Assembly: GCA_963718375.1 (NCBI GenBank)
Contig: CAVQZD010000005.1
Span: forward strand, 744,001-808,000
Length of the DNA stretch: 64,000 nt
DNA from: RBG-16-64-13 sp963718375
GTDB taxonomy: Bacteria > Actinomycetota > Thermoleophilia > RBG-16-64-13
Direction of reading: 5' to 3'
Shown here: positions 26,040 through 34,763 of the stretch, in pieces
Position numbering within the stretch: the first letter of the stretch is position 1
Layout: each line of letters begins with the position of its first letter
Notes under the pieces: model-generated
What the model saw: only the letters and a program-made list of their open reading frames with translations
Told to the model about the DNA's origin: nothing
The model's database searches: none
Program-made: the position numbers and the translations under genes

Positions 26040-28574
26040 TTATGCCTCCCACTTACAGACTTCAACGAGATAGGACATGTTGGCTTCACCATGCGCGTTC
26101 TTGCTGGTGTAGCGCGACGGCGACAGCAGGTTCACGCAGCCGCCTCTATCGATACTGTCGGCGTTGCCGGGTTCCAACGGATCGTACTTCGCACCTGCCT
26201 GGTACGAATGCACCAGGCCCGGACGGACACGCTCGGTCACCAGAGCCACACCGAGCACCCTGGCGCGGTCGTTGTAGACCATGACGATGTCGCCGTCCTT
26301 GATGCCGCGAGCCTCAGCGTCATCGGGGTTGAGGCGCATGGGCCAGTACGCGTAGCCATCTTTGATGATGCGGTGCTGGCGGATGTCGTTCAGCCAGTCG
26401 ATCTTGTTGTCCTGATGCGTGTGATACGAGAACTTGGCGTGCGGGGTCATGATTATCAGCGGATACTTGTCTACCAGACCCTTAGTCTCGTGCCCCTCGA
26501 ACAGCGGGATGTACCGCGGCATGATGGGACGCTCGGGATCGTCGCCGAAGTGCTTCTCCAGGATGGTGCGCTTGAACTCGATCTTGCCGGACGGGGTCGC
26601 CATCTCAGCGGCCTTGTCGGTACCGGCCATCGGGTTGAAGCGGTCGGGGGTGTCCACCGGACGACCCTCGTAGTACCACTGGTTGGAGATGGTGGGCTTG
26701 TAGTCGTCAGGCACCGACGGCACCACGAAGTAGCCCTTCTTCTTGAACTCCTCGTAGGTGACGTGCTTGGGCAGATCGGTGATGGCGAAGACTTTCTTGA
26801 TCCAGTCTTCTTCAGAGTTGCCCTCGGTGTACTCCTCCAGGATGCCCAGGCGCTCTGCCAGTTCGCAGTAGATCTGGTAGTCGGGCTTGCTCTCCCACAG
26901 CGGCTCGATGCACTTCTGCTGGTACATGAGGATGCGGTGGTTGCAGTTGACGTTGCCGTTGCCGTAACCACCCGGCTGTGCCCACTCCGAGATGTCCTCA
27001 TGCTCGAAGTTGGTGCTGGCCGGCAGGATGACGTCGCCGAACTTGGTCTCGGACTGCCAGTGGCAGTCCTGCATGACGACGAACTCCAGCTTGGGCGACT
27101 GGTACATGCGCACCCACTTGCTGGTGTCGGTCATGGTGCTGATGAACGAACCGCCGTGGCGGTGGATCATCTTGATCTCGGCGCCGCCCGGGCCCGGCTC
27201 CGGATACTGCATCTTCTTGAACTGCTGCTCGGGGTACTGCACGCAGAAGCCCTCGCCTAGCCACTCGATCTTGCCGTCGAGGATGGCTTCGGGCAGGCTC
27301 AGGCGGTAGACCTTCTGGGTGACCTCATTGCGGTCGGGGAAGGTGGGCTGCTTGGCCACCAGGCCGAACACGTCCCAGCCACAGTCGGAGTAGCCGGCGC
27401 TCTTGAACGTCATGTCGAGCGGCGCGCCGTGGGCGGTGCCGCCCCAGATGTTCACGCCCTCTTTGCCGACACCCATCATGGCCGCCAGATGCACTATCAG
27501 GCTGCACCACTCGGTGGCAAAGGAGTTGCGGCAGGCGCCGGCGGTGCCGTACATGGAGCCGGTGGCGAGCATGGTCTTCTTGCTCATCCACTGCCGGGCC
27601 AGAGCCTTGATGGTGTGGGCCGGGATGTCGCAGATAGGAGCCGCCCACTCGGGGGTCTTGGCTACGCCGTCCACCTTGCCCAGGATGTAGTCTTTCCACT
27701 CGTCGAAGTACATGGTGCGGTTCTCTACGAACCAATGGTCGTAGGTGTCGTCCTGGATCCACTGGTAGGCGATGGCCTGCGCCAGGGCAGCGTCGGTGCC
27801 GGGACGAGGGGCCAGCCACTTGTCGGCCATGTGGGCCGCGGTGGCGTTGCAGTAAGGGTCGATGAAGATGGCGCCGATGCCGAGTTCGCGCAGCCACTCA
27901 CGCCAGATGACCGTCTCTTGGCCACCGTAGCCACCGGCTGAGGTGTTGGGGTCTACTGACCAGTACACCACTTGCTCTGTGTTCTTCATGGCCTCGGCCA
28001 GCATGTCGAAGCAGTCGCACTGGCCGAAGCGCCAGTACCAGCCCCAGGTGTGCATGCTGCCCCAGTGCCAGCCTTCCCAGCTGTCCGGGTTGTCGAGCAG
28101 CTGGGTGTAGCCCAGGATGTTGTAGAACCGGGGCATGGGGCCCATCTTGTAGTACAGAAGACCGTAGTTGTGGTGCGAGGAGACGTAAGCCGTGATGGCG
28201 GCCTTGCCGTAGGTGCTCTGTACGCGCTTGATCTCACTGGTCACCAGGTCAAGAGCCTCGTCCCAAGAGATGCGCTCGTACTCGTCCTTACCGCGCAGCT
28301 CCGGATGGCGCTCGCCGTTGGGGTCGAAGTTCTTGCGCTTCATGGGGTACTTGATGCGGTTCTCAGAGTAGACGCGTGTCCGCTCAGCGATGTTGAACGT
28401 GTTGATGGTGGTCTTGCGAGGGTCAGAGAACTTCTTGCCCTTGGCCTCGATAGTCCAGTGACCACCGTCTTCTTCGGTCAGCCTCAGGGGACGCATGCGG
28501 GTGATGACACCGTCCTTGACGGTCACCTTCAGCATCCCCCCGATGCCGGTGTTTATGAATTCCTGTTCTGCCAT
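26040..28574 (-). CDS. athL: Pyrogallol-phloroglucinol transhydroxylase-type molybdopterin large subunit
   Basis: An 844-residue DMSO-reductase-family enzyme without an N-terminal Fe-S motif or Tat signal, as in the P. acidigallici transhydroxylase. From memory that enzyme uses His144, Asp174, Ser175 (Mo ligand), Trp176 and Tyr404. Here His134 (SSHHN), Asp164-Ser165-Trp166 (NPDSWEGW) and Tyr394 (AGYSD) sit at exactly the same spacing, shifted by 10. The reaction would be hydroxyl transfer between pyrogallol and tetrahydroxybenzene to give phloroglucinol. Related catechol dehydroxylases are an alternative. The ATG at 28574 begins the conserved sequence; the open frame continues upstream without family features. 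It lies directly before its small subunit. Confidence 0.85.
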   Translation of the reverse strand: MAEQEFINTGIGGMLKVTVKDGVITRMRPLRLTEEDGGHWTIEAKGKKFSDPRKTTINTFNIAERTRVYSENRIKYPMKRKNFDPNGERHPELRGKDEYERISWDEALDLVTSEIKRVQSTYGKAAITAYVSSHHNYGLLYYKMGPMPRFYNILGYTQLLDNPDSWEGWHWGSMHTWGWYWRFGQCDCFDMLAEAMKNTEQVVYWSVDPNTSAGGYGGQETVIWREWLRELGIGAIFIDPYCNATAAHMADKWLAPRPGTDAALAQAIAYQWIQDDTYDHWFVENRTMYFDEWKDYILGKVDGVAKTPEWAAPICDIPAHTIKALARQWMSKKTMLATGSMYGTAGACRNSFATEWCSLIVHLAAMMGVGKEGVNIWGGTAHGAPLDMTFKSAGYSDCGWDVFGLVAKQPTFPDRNEVTQKVYRLSLPEAILDGKIEWLGEGFCVQYPEQQFKKMQYPEPGPGGAEIKMIHRHGGSFISTMTDTSKWVRMYQSPKLEFVVMQDCHWQSETKFGDVILPASTNFEHEDISEWAQPGGYGNGNVNCNHRILMYQQKCIEPLWESKPDYQIYCELAERLGILEEYTEGNSEEDWIKKVFAITDLPKHVTYEEFKKKGYFVVPSVPDDYKPTISNQWYYEGRPVDTPDRFNPMAGTDKAAEMATPSGKIEFKRTILEKHFGDDPERPIMPRYIPLFEGHETKGLVDKYPLIIMTPHAKFSYHTHQDNKIDWLNDIRQHRIIKDGYAYWPMRLNPDDAEARGIKDGDIVMVYNDRARVLGVALVTERVRPGLVHSYQAGAKYDPLEPGNADSIDRGGCVNLLSPSRYTSKNAHGEANMSYLVEVCKWEA

Positions 28575-28688
28575 ATCGCTACTCACTCCATAACTCTCGT
28601 GGACATCATTCGTTCGTTCACCTCTAGCCCTCTCGCCTACGACCACCCGGGCCCTAGGCGCTTGCACGCCTTCTTGGTCATAGCGTCC

Positions 28689-31232
28689 CTACTTGCCGTC
28701 CCACTTGGCCACTTCGACCAAGCACGAGTTCTGGGCCTCACCGGGGGCGTTCTTGGATACCATGCGCATAGGGGTGAGTTGGTTCATGCAGCCACCCCTG
28801 TCCGGGCTGCCCGGCTTGCCAGGTTCCAGCGGGTCGTACTTGGCGGACGCTTCATAAGAATGCACGACACCCGGGCGCATGCGGTCGGTGACCAGAGCGG
28901 CGCAGATGACCGTGCCTCGGTCGTTGTAGACCTTCACCAGGTCGTGGTGCTTGATGCCGCGCGCCTTGGCATCGTCAGTGTTGATGCGTATCGGCCAGTA
29001 GGCGTAGCCGTCGATCTTGACCCGGTGCTGTGGGATATCGTTCAGCCACAGGCTCTTGTTGTCGTTGTGAGTGTGATACGAGTAGCGCGGATGTGGCGTG
29101 ATCATCTGTAGCGGCCACTTCTGCACCAGTGCCTCGGTGTTGTAGCCCTCCCAGCTCGGGATGTAGCGGGCCATCGGAGGCCGCTCCTCGTCATCTGGAT
29201 CGAAGGCCATGAGGGTCTGCGCTACGAACTCCACCTTGCCGCTCGGAGTAGCCAGATTGGGTCCGTTGAACGGCGGTCCCGGGGGAGTGCGCTGCTCCGA
29301 GGGCACGTTAGCGTCAGTGCCTTCGTAGAACCAGCGGAAGGAGACTATCGGCTCCTCGTCGTCGGGCCGGCAGGGCACCACGAAGTAGCCCTTTTGCGTG
29401 AACTCCTCCCAGGTGACGTACTTGGGCAGGTCGGACTTGTCGAAGACTATGCGATTCCAGTCGTCGATGGTGTGGCCCTCGGTGTACTCCTGCTCAAAAC
29501 CCAACCGCCCCGCCAGAGCTGCGTATATCTCGTAGTCGGGCTTCGCCTCCCACAGGGGCTCGATGCACTTCATCTGATAGATGATGACCCGATGGTTGCT
29601 GTTGAAGTCGTTGAACCCGTAGCCGCCGGCCGCGCCCCACTCGGAGAGGTCGGAGTGCTCGAAGTTGGTGGTAGCCGGCAGGATCACGTCGCCGAACTTG
29701 GTCTCGCTCGACCAGTGGCAGTCCTGCATGACCACGAACTCGAGGTTCTCATGCTGGTACATCTGCACCCATTTGTTGGTCTCGCTCATGGTGCCGATGA
29801 ACGACCCGCCGTGGCGGTGGATCATCTTGATGGGGGCACCGTCCGGCCCTTCCTCCGGGCAGGTGAAGGGACGGAACTGCTGCTCGATGTTCTGCCCACA
29901 GAAGCCCTCCCCGATCCAACTCTGCGGCGGGTTCATGACTATCTCGGGCAGGATATGCCTATAGGTCTTCTGAGTGACCGGATTGCCGTGAGGGAAGTAG
30001 GCCTTCTCGGCGACGGTGCCGAACGCGTCCCAACCGTTGTCGGAATAGCCGAACATGTGGAACTTCATGTCTAGCGGAGAGCCCTTGCCGGTGCCACCCC
30101 AGAAGTTGACCCCTTCTTTACCCATGCCCTGCATCGACATGAGATACACGCAGAGACGGCACCACTCGGTGGCGTAGGCCTGGCGGCAGGCGCCGGTAGC
30201 TCCGAAGATGCTGGCCACCGCCAACATGGTCTTCTTGGCCGCCCATTCACGCGCCAGGGCCGTGATGGTGTGAGCGGGTACGTCGCAGATCTCCGCGGCC
30301 CATTCCGGGGTCTTGGGCGTGTTGTCCTTGCCCTCACCCAGGATGTGCTTCTTCCACTCCTCGAAACCGTAGGTGCGGTTCTCCACAAAGAAATGATCGT
30401 ACGTGTCTTCTTTGAACCACACGTAGGCGATGGCCTCGGCCAGCGCCGCGTCGGTGCCAGGTCTGGGCGCTATCCACTTGTCGCCCATGGTGCTCATGGT
30501 GCAGTTGTTGTGCGGGTCGATCACCACGAACTGGATGCCCAGCTCCTTGAGCCACTGCCTCCAGATCAGGTTGTCCTGACCGCTGTACATATAGGAGGTG
30601 CTGTTGGGGTCCACAGACCAGAATATGATCTGCTCGGTATGCTTCAGGGCGTCCTGCAGCAGTTCAGACTGCTCGCAGTGACCCAGGCGCCACCAGTAGC
30701 CCCAGGCGTGGGTGGCCCCCCAATGCCAGCCTTCCCAGCTATCGGGGTTGTCCAGGCACTGACTGTAGCCCAGGATATTGAAGAAGCGGCCCAGCGGGCC
30801 CAACTTGTAGTGCAAGAAGCCCCAGTTGTGATGCGAAGGCGTCATGGCCGTTATGGCCGCCGGCCCATACTCCTTGCGGATGCGAGTGATCTCCCCCGCC
30901 ACCAGGTCCAGGGCCTCGTCCCAGGAGATACGCTCGTACTCGTCCTTGCCCCTCATCTCAGGATGGCGGTCACCCTTGGGGTCGAAGTTCTTGCGCTTCA
31001 TGGGGTACTGGATGCGGTTGGTGTAGACACGCGTCCGCTCCGGCACCTCGTAGCTCTGCAGAGTGGTCTTTCTGGGCGGCGTGAACTTGCGGCCCCGGGC
31101 CTCGATGGTCCATGAGGCCGCGTCGGTGTCGTCGAAGATGATGGGCCTCATCCTGGTGATGACGCCGTCCTTGACGTATACCCGCACCGGCCCGCCGACC
31201 GTGCACTGCATGAATACTTGCTCCTCAGACAT
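28689..31232 (-). CDS. athL: Pyrogallol-phloroglucinol transhydroxylase-type molybdopterin large subunit, second copy
   Basis: An 847-residue paralogue of the gene at 26040, over half identical by eye. His134 (SHHNWG), Asp164-Ser165-Trp166 and Tyr396 (FGYSD) keep the active-site set. No Fe-S or Tat motif. The ATG at 31232 has GGGAG 6 bases before it. It is first in the operon and has no small subunit of its own; the nearest is at 25212. It probably either shares that subunit or acts on a differently substituted ring. Two inverted repeats lie upstream, at 31287 and 31342. Confidence 0.83.
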   Translation of the reverse strand: MSEEQVFMQCTVGGPVRVYVKDGVITRMRPIIFDDTDAASWTIEARGRKFTPPRKTTLQSYEVPERTRVYTNRIQYPMKRKNFDPKGDRHPEMRGKDEYERISWDEALDLVAGEITRIRKEYGPAAITAMTPSHHNWGFLHYKLGPLGRFFNILGYSQCLDNPDSWEGWHWGATHAWGYWWRLGHCEQSELLQDALKHTEQIIFWSVDPNSTSYMYSGQDNLIWRQWLKELGIQFVVIDPHNNCTMSTMGDKWIAPRPGTDAALAEAIAYVWFKEDTYDHFFVENRTYGFEEWKKHILGEGKDNTPKTPEWAAEICDVPAHTITALAREWAAKKTMLAVASIFGATGACRQAYATEWCRLCVYLMSMQGMGKEGVNFWGGTGKGSPLDMKFHMFGYSDNGWDAFGTVAEKAYFPHGNPVTQKTYRHILPEIVMNPPQSWIGEGFCGQNIEQQFRPFTCPEEGPDGAPIKMIHRHGGSFIGTMSETNKWVQMYQHENLEFVVMQDCHWSSETKFGDVILPATTNFEHSDLSEWGAAGGYGFNDFNSNHRVIIYQMKCIEPLWEAKPDYEIYAALAGRLGFEQEYTEGHTIDDWNRIVFDKSDLPKYVTWEEFTQKGYFVVPCRPDDEEPIVSFRWFYEGTDANVPSEQRTPPGPPFNGPNLATPSGKVEFVAQTLMAFDPDDEERPPMARYIPSWEGYNTEALVQKWPLQMITPHPRYSYHTHNDNKSLWLNDIPQHRVKIDGYAYWPIRINTDDAKARGIKHHDLVKVYNDRGTVICAALVTDRMRPGVVHSYEASAKYDPLEPGKPGSPDRGGCMNQLTPMRMVSKNAPGEAQNSCLVEVAKWDGK

Positions 31233-31286
31233 CCGCGTACTCCCGTTCGTTACACTATTCCGCCAGCCGGTACCGAAGGACATTAT

Positions 31287-31327
31287 GCGTCATAGACCTC
31301 GCCGATGCATGGCGAGATCTATGACGC
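31287..31327. promoter_or_regulatory. Long inverted repeat upstream of the transhydroxylase operon
   Basis: GCGTCATAGA-c-CTCGCC pairs with GGCGAG-a-TCTATGACGC around a 7-base centre: 16 of 17 positions match. It lies 54 bases before the first large-subunit ATG. It shares the octamer TCATAGAC with the IclR-type operator at 46111. It could be an activator site or a leader hairpin; a CATAAT hexamer overlapping its edge (31283-31288, minus strand) may be a -10 element. Confidence 0.45.
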
Positions 31328-31341
31328 TGACTGGTCACTGC

Positions 31342-31377
31342 TCACCGGGCGCGTCCCCTGGGGGACGCGCCCGGTGA
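31342..31377 (-). terminator. Terminator-like hairpin after the TRAP operon
   Basis: Perfect 17-bp arms (TCACCGGGCGCGTCCCC and complement) around TG, 62 bases past the DctM stop and ahead of the transhydroxylase operon. No T-run follows, so it may be Rho-assisted. Confidence 0.6.
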
Positions 31378-31439
31378 TATGTGTCCGACAAAGCTTAGCT
31401 GATTTTCAACGATAAGTGCCTATGCAGGCTCGCAGACTA

Positions 31440-32759
31440 TCAGCCGACCAGGTTCGGCAGCCAGGTCGCGAGCTGCGGAACGAAGATCATAATGACCACC
31501 AATATGCACATGGTGAGCACGAAAGGCATCACACCTCGGAATATGGTGTACATAGGTACCTCTCGATGCGCACCTGCCAAGGTGAACACCACGACGCCCA
31601 CGGGCGGGGTGATGCAACCCAGCATGATGCACAGCACGGTGAGGACGCCCAGCTGCAGAGGCTGGAAACCAAGCTCTACGAGCAGATCGTAGAAGATCGG
31701 CAGAGTGATGATCATCGCCGACCAGATATCCATCAAGCAGCCCAGGATGAAGAGCAAGAACACCACCATGAACATGACGGCGTACTTGTTCAGACCCGCC
31801 TCTAGGATACCGTTGGCTATGCTCGACGCGATGTTGCTCGAGGTTATGAACGAGCTGAAGTACCTTGCTCCGAAGATCAAGACGATGATCATAGCTGTGA
31901 TCATCACGGCTTCAAGGAACGCATGTGAGTACGACTTCCAGGTGAGCTTCTTATACGGTAGGCTGACGAGCGTCATCGCCAGCACGCCCAAAGCGCCTGC
32001 TTCTTGCGGGGTGAAGACGGCCGTCATCAGACCGTACATGACCACCGAAAAGCCGACCAGGATGGCAAGCATGCCCTTGAGAGAGACGAACCGCTGCTTC
32101 CAGCTCGCCTTCGGTTGGATGTCGCACAGGCTGGGGTTGACCTTGCACTGGATGGCTATCTGCACCATGAACATCACGGTGAGGACGAGGCCCGGAATGA
32201 TGCCAGCGATGAACAGATCGGACACGTTCGCAGCCGGGTCTTGCGCGATAAAGCTGAAGACCACGAACGCCGCGCTCGGCGGGATCATGATGCCCAGGTT
32301 GCCGCCGGCAGCAATGGAGCCAAGAGACAGGGTGTCCTTGTATCCGTACTTGCGCATCTGAGGTAGAGCGGCCTTGTCCATGGTCATGGCCGTAGCGATG
32401 TTGTCACCGCAGACGGCGCCGAAGGCTGCGCACGAGCCGACAGCCGCCATAGAGAGACCGCCCCGGAAGTGCCCCACCCATTTGTTGAAGGTATCAAACG
32501 CGCTGTCGATAGGCCCTCCGACCGCGGCTATGCTGCCCATCACGATGAAGAGCGGGATGATCACCAGGATGCCGGAGTGCGCCGTGTCGTAGATGCTACT
32601 CGCCAGCGTCTGAGTGGCCGGGCCCCAGCCTCTCGTCAGGCAGAAACCGACGAATCCGCCGATCATGAGAGCGAACCCCACGTGCATCTTCAAGAACATC
32701 AGTGCGAAGAAGAGGCCGGCCCCTATGCACCCGCTGGCCCAAAGAGGTAGGGTACTCAT
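31440..32759 (-). CDS. dctM: TRAP transporter large membrane subunit (DctM-like)
   Basis: A 439-residue protein with about 12 hydrophobic segments, normal for DctM. Family blocks include VPLFIVMGSIAAVGG in variant form, GSIAAGGNLGIMIPPSAAF and GCITPPVGVVVFTLAG. It imports carboxylates with a sodium or proton gradient together with DctQ (32756) and the binding protein (33391). Its ATG overlaps the DctQ stop by 4 bases. The location next to transhydroxylase genes suggests a carboxylated aromatic or ring-cleavage intermediate as substrate. Confidence 0.9.
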   Translation of the reverse strand: MSTLPLWASGCIGAGLFFALMFLKMHVGFALMIGGFVGFCLTRGWGPATQTLASSIYDTAHSGILVIIPLFIVMGSIAAVGGPIDSAFDTFNKWVGHFRGGLSMAAVGSCAAFGAVCGDNIATAMTMDKAALPQMRKYGYKDTLSLGSIAAGGNLGIMIPPSAAFVVFSFIAQDPAANVSDLFIAGIIPGLVLTVMFMVQIAIQCKVNPSLCDIQPKASWKQRFVSLKGMLAILVGFSVVMYGLMTAVFTPQEAGALGVLAMTLVSLPYKKLTWKSYSHAFLEAVMITAMIIVLIFGARYFSSFITSSNIASSIANGILEAGLNKYAVMFMVVFLLFILGCLMDIWSAMIITLPIFYDLLVELGFQPLQLGVLTVLCIMLGCITPPVGVVVFTLAGAHREVPMYTIFRGVMPFVLTMCILVVIMIFVPQLATWLPNLVG

Positions 32760-33310
32760 CTCTTCACCAACCTATCGATAGAATGCAATACACGGGATAC
32801 GTAGATCGGGATCAGGGTGAACACCCCGAAGCTGATGGCGAACACGAACGGGTACTTGGGCAGATGCAGTATGCCCTTTGTCACCTCTCCACGGCCCTGC
32901 ATCTTCACGCCCAGCTTGACCATGTAGAAGACGGCGATGCACAAGATCGCCACGACCAGCGTGAAGATGATAGGCGCCAACACAGCCTGCGACTTCTTAG
33001 GTAGCACCTTGTATAAGACGTCCACTGTCATCTTCTCGTGGCCCATGTGCTCGAAGCCTGCGGCGAACGTGAGCATCAACAAGAGACTCATCTCGATGAT
33101 GTCCGTCGCGCCCTCGAGCGGCCTGTCGAGATAGCGGCCGATCGCCGACCAGATCATTGTCACCGTCAAAGCACTGAGCACCAGAGCGCCGCCCCAAGCC
33201 ATCCACTTGTAGATGGGTCTGATGAAATGCTCGATGCCGTTGGCGACCTTGCCCAGTGCGGTGGCGGGCTCTATCGCCTCGCCACCAGGGTGGTGCCCAT
33301 GTTCACTCAA
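32756..33310 (-). CDS. dctQ: TRAP transporter small membrane subunit (DctQ-like)
   Basis: A 184-residue protein with four membrane helices, as expected of DctQ; the segment GATDIIEMSLLLMLTFAAGF is typical. TTG start at 33310 with GGAGG 8 bases before it; a nearby ATG is out of frame. It forms the membrane unit with DctM. Confidence 0.85.
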   Translation of the reverse strand: MSEHGHHPGGEAIEPATALGKVANGIEHFIRPIYKWMAWGGALVLSALTVTMIWSAIGRYLDRPLEGATDIIEMSLLLMLTFAAGFEHMGHEKMTVDVLYKVLPKKSQAVLAPIIFTLVVAILCIAVFYMVKLGVKMQGRGEVTKGILHLPKYPFVFAISFGVFTLIPIYVSRVLHSIDRLVKR

Positions 33311-33331
33311 TTCTTGTTCCTCCAGTTTTTC

Positions 33332-33366
33332 CGTCTGTCCCCGGCCATGACGGCCGGGGACAGACG
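33332..33366 (-). terminator. Intercistronic hairpin between TRAP binding-protein and DctQ genes
   Basis: Perfect 15-bp arms (CGTCTGTCCCCGGCC and complement) with a 5-base loop, between the DctP stop and the DctQ start. This is the third transporter in the window with a hairpin in this place; it probably lowers permease expression relative to the receptor. Confidence 0.6.
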
Positions 33367-33390
33367 ATCGTCTCAGTTAGACTCGCCGTT

Positions 33391-34551
33391 CTACTCAGCG
33401 GCCGTGGTGGTCGTCCCACCGGCATCACCGGCCGAATACTGCTCGATCAGCTCCGTGGCCCTCGCGCGGACGGCCTCAGTATCGAGCTTGTCTGCATACC
33501 TTGTGACCCACTCGTCAAGGACCGGGGACAGTGCCGTCTGCCACTGCGCCCTCTCTTCGGCATTCAGAACGTAGATCTCGGTGCCCAAAGACGCGGCGCG
33601 CTCGGCTACCGCGGCACGGTCGAGACCGCGATCCTTCTGCTCAGGGACTGAGTGGTTGTCGATGACGTACTGCTCCTCGACCGCCAGGTACTTGAGAGCC
33701 GCCTCGATACCGCTCTCTTGGTTGAACGCGTCCTGGATCGCGGCCGGCAGGCTTTCCCACTTCTCCTGGCTCATCACGAATATGAGCGGACGCAGGAACA
33801 GGCCGACCTCAGTCCAATTGGTGGACCAGTTGTTGGTGTTGCCGGCATGGAACGACCAGCTCAAGAAGAGACCGTCGAACGCGTTCCTATCCAGCTGGGT
33901 CGCCAGGGAGTCGGTGCCCGCTTCAACCGGGACGCCACCAAGTGCACTGATGCACTCGGTCTCGGTAGCGCCACCGCTCCTGACCCTCTTGCCCTCTAGA
34001 TCGCTGGGCAGTATCGCAGGCACTATGCCACCCCACTGAGCGGCCGAGATGAACCCGATGCCGAGCAGGTGGAAGTCCTGGAGTTCTTCTTGGCCGTATT
34101 CCTCGAGCAGGGTCCACATTACCTGGGCGCCTACCAGAGTGTCGGGGAACAGCATCGGCATCTCACCGTACTCGCACAGCGGGTAGACCCCAGGAGACCA
34201 GTCCGGCTGGAAGACGGTGATGTCGGACGTGCCGTTGAGAACGGCGTCGATCTGCTGCTCTTCCTTGACCAGGGTGTTGGCGCTATGGATGGTGAACTGC
34301 GCGCGGCCGTTAGAGGCGGCCGTCACGGCTTCGGTCCAAGGCACCAGGTAGGTATTGTACAAACTGGCCGAGGAGGGCATGCCCACCGAGGTCACGAAGT
34401 TGTAGTTCTCCATATTGTCAGTCGTATCCGGCGCAGTCGTGTCCGACGAATCAGTACCGTCGCCGCCACCGCAGCTGACGGCCACTAATGCCACGAAGCT
34501 CACAGCCAGAGCCACAGTCAGCAAAGCGACCAGCCATTTTGCCTTCTTCAT
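33391..34551 (-). CDS. dctP: TRAP transporter substrate-binding lipoprotein (DctP-like)
   Basis: A 386-residue receptor. The signal KKAKWLVALLTVALAV ends at VSCGGG with a lipobox Cys, then a Ser/Asp/Thr linker. The family block with the carboxylate-binding Arg is DLEGKRVRSGG near residue 190. The ATG at 34551 with GGGAGGAG was chosen over an upstream in-frame codon. A lipid anchor suits a Gram-positive-type or single-membrane envelope, as for both ABC receptors in the window. Confidence 0.87.
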   Translation of the reverse strand: MKKAKWLVALLTVALAVSFVALVAVSCGGGDGTDSSDTTAPDTTDNMENYNFVTSVGMPSSASLYNTYLVPWTEAVTAASNGRAQFTIHSANTLVKEEQQIDAVLNGTSDITVFQPDWSPGVYPLCEYGEMPMLFPDTLVGAQVMWTLLEEYGQEELQDFHLLGIGFISAAQWGGIVPAILPSDLEGKRVRSGGATETECISALGGVPVEAGTDSLATQLDRNAFDGLFLSWSFHAGNTNNWSTNWTEVGLFLRPLIFVMSQEKWESLPAAIQDAFNQESGIEAALKYLAVEEQYVIDNHSVPEQKDRGLDRAAVAERAASLGTEIYVLNAEERAQWQTALSPVLDEWVTRYADKLDTEAVRARATELIEQYSAGDAGGTTTTAAE

Positions 34552-34711
34552 GTCACTCCTCCCTAACCCTTTCCGCTTCTTGTCACGCCTACTATCCACA
34601 TGTGATGCACTAAACGCCTCATCCCGCCGTTCGTCACCTCCTGGGTCCGCCGTCCGCTTCTATCTGTCGAATGGACAGTCGCCGGACGCACTCGTTTTCC
34701 TCGCCTTTATT

Positions 34712-34758
34712 GACCGCCTTGCCCCTGGCCTTTGCGAGGCCGGGGGCAAGGCGGTCAG
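34712..34758 (-). terminator. Terminator-like hairpin after the lactonase gene
   Basis: A 20-position stem with one T-G wobble (TGACCGCCTTGCCCC then GGCC, against GGCC then GGGGCAAGGCGGTCA), loop of 7. It starts 6 bases past the lactonase stop. The remaining 34552-34711 spacer holds no gene and presumably carries the TRAP promoter. Confidence 0.65.
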
Positions 34759-34763
34759 ATGGA

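Noticed and set aside
28689..31232. Possible formate dehydrogenase or nitrate reductase identity of the molybdenum enzymes
   Set aside because: There is no N-terminal Cys cluster motif, no Tat signal and no SeCys/Cys at the Mo position; the Ser ligand motif and small-subunit barrel domain point to transhydroxylase.
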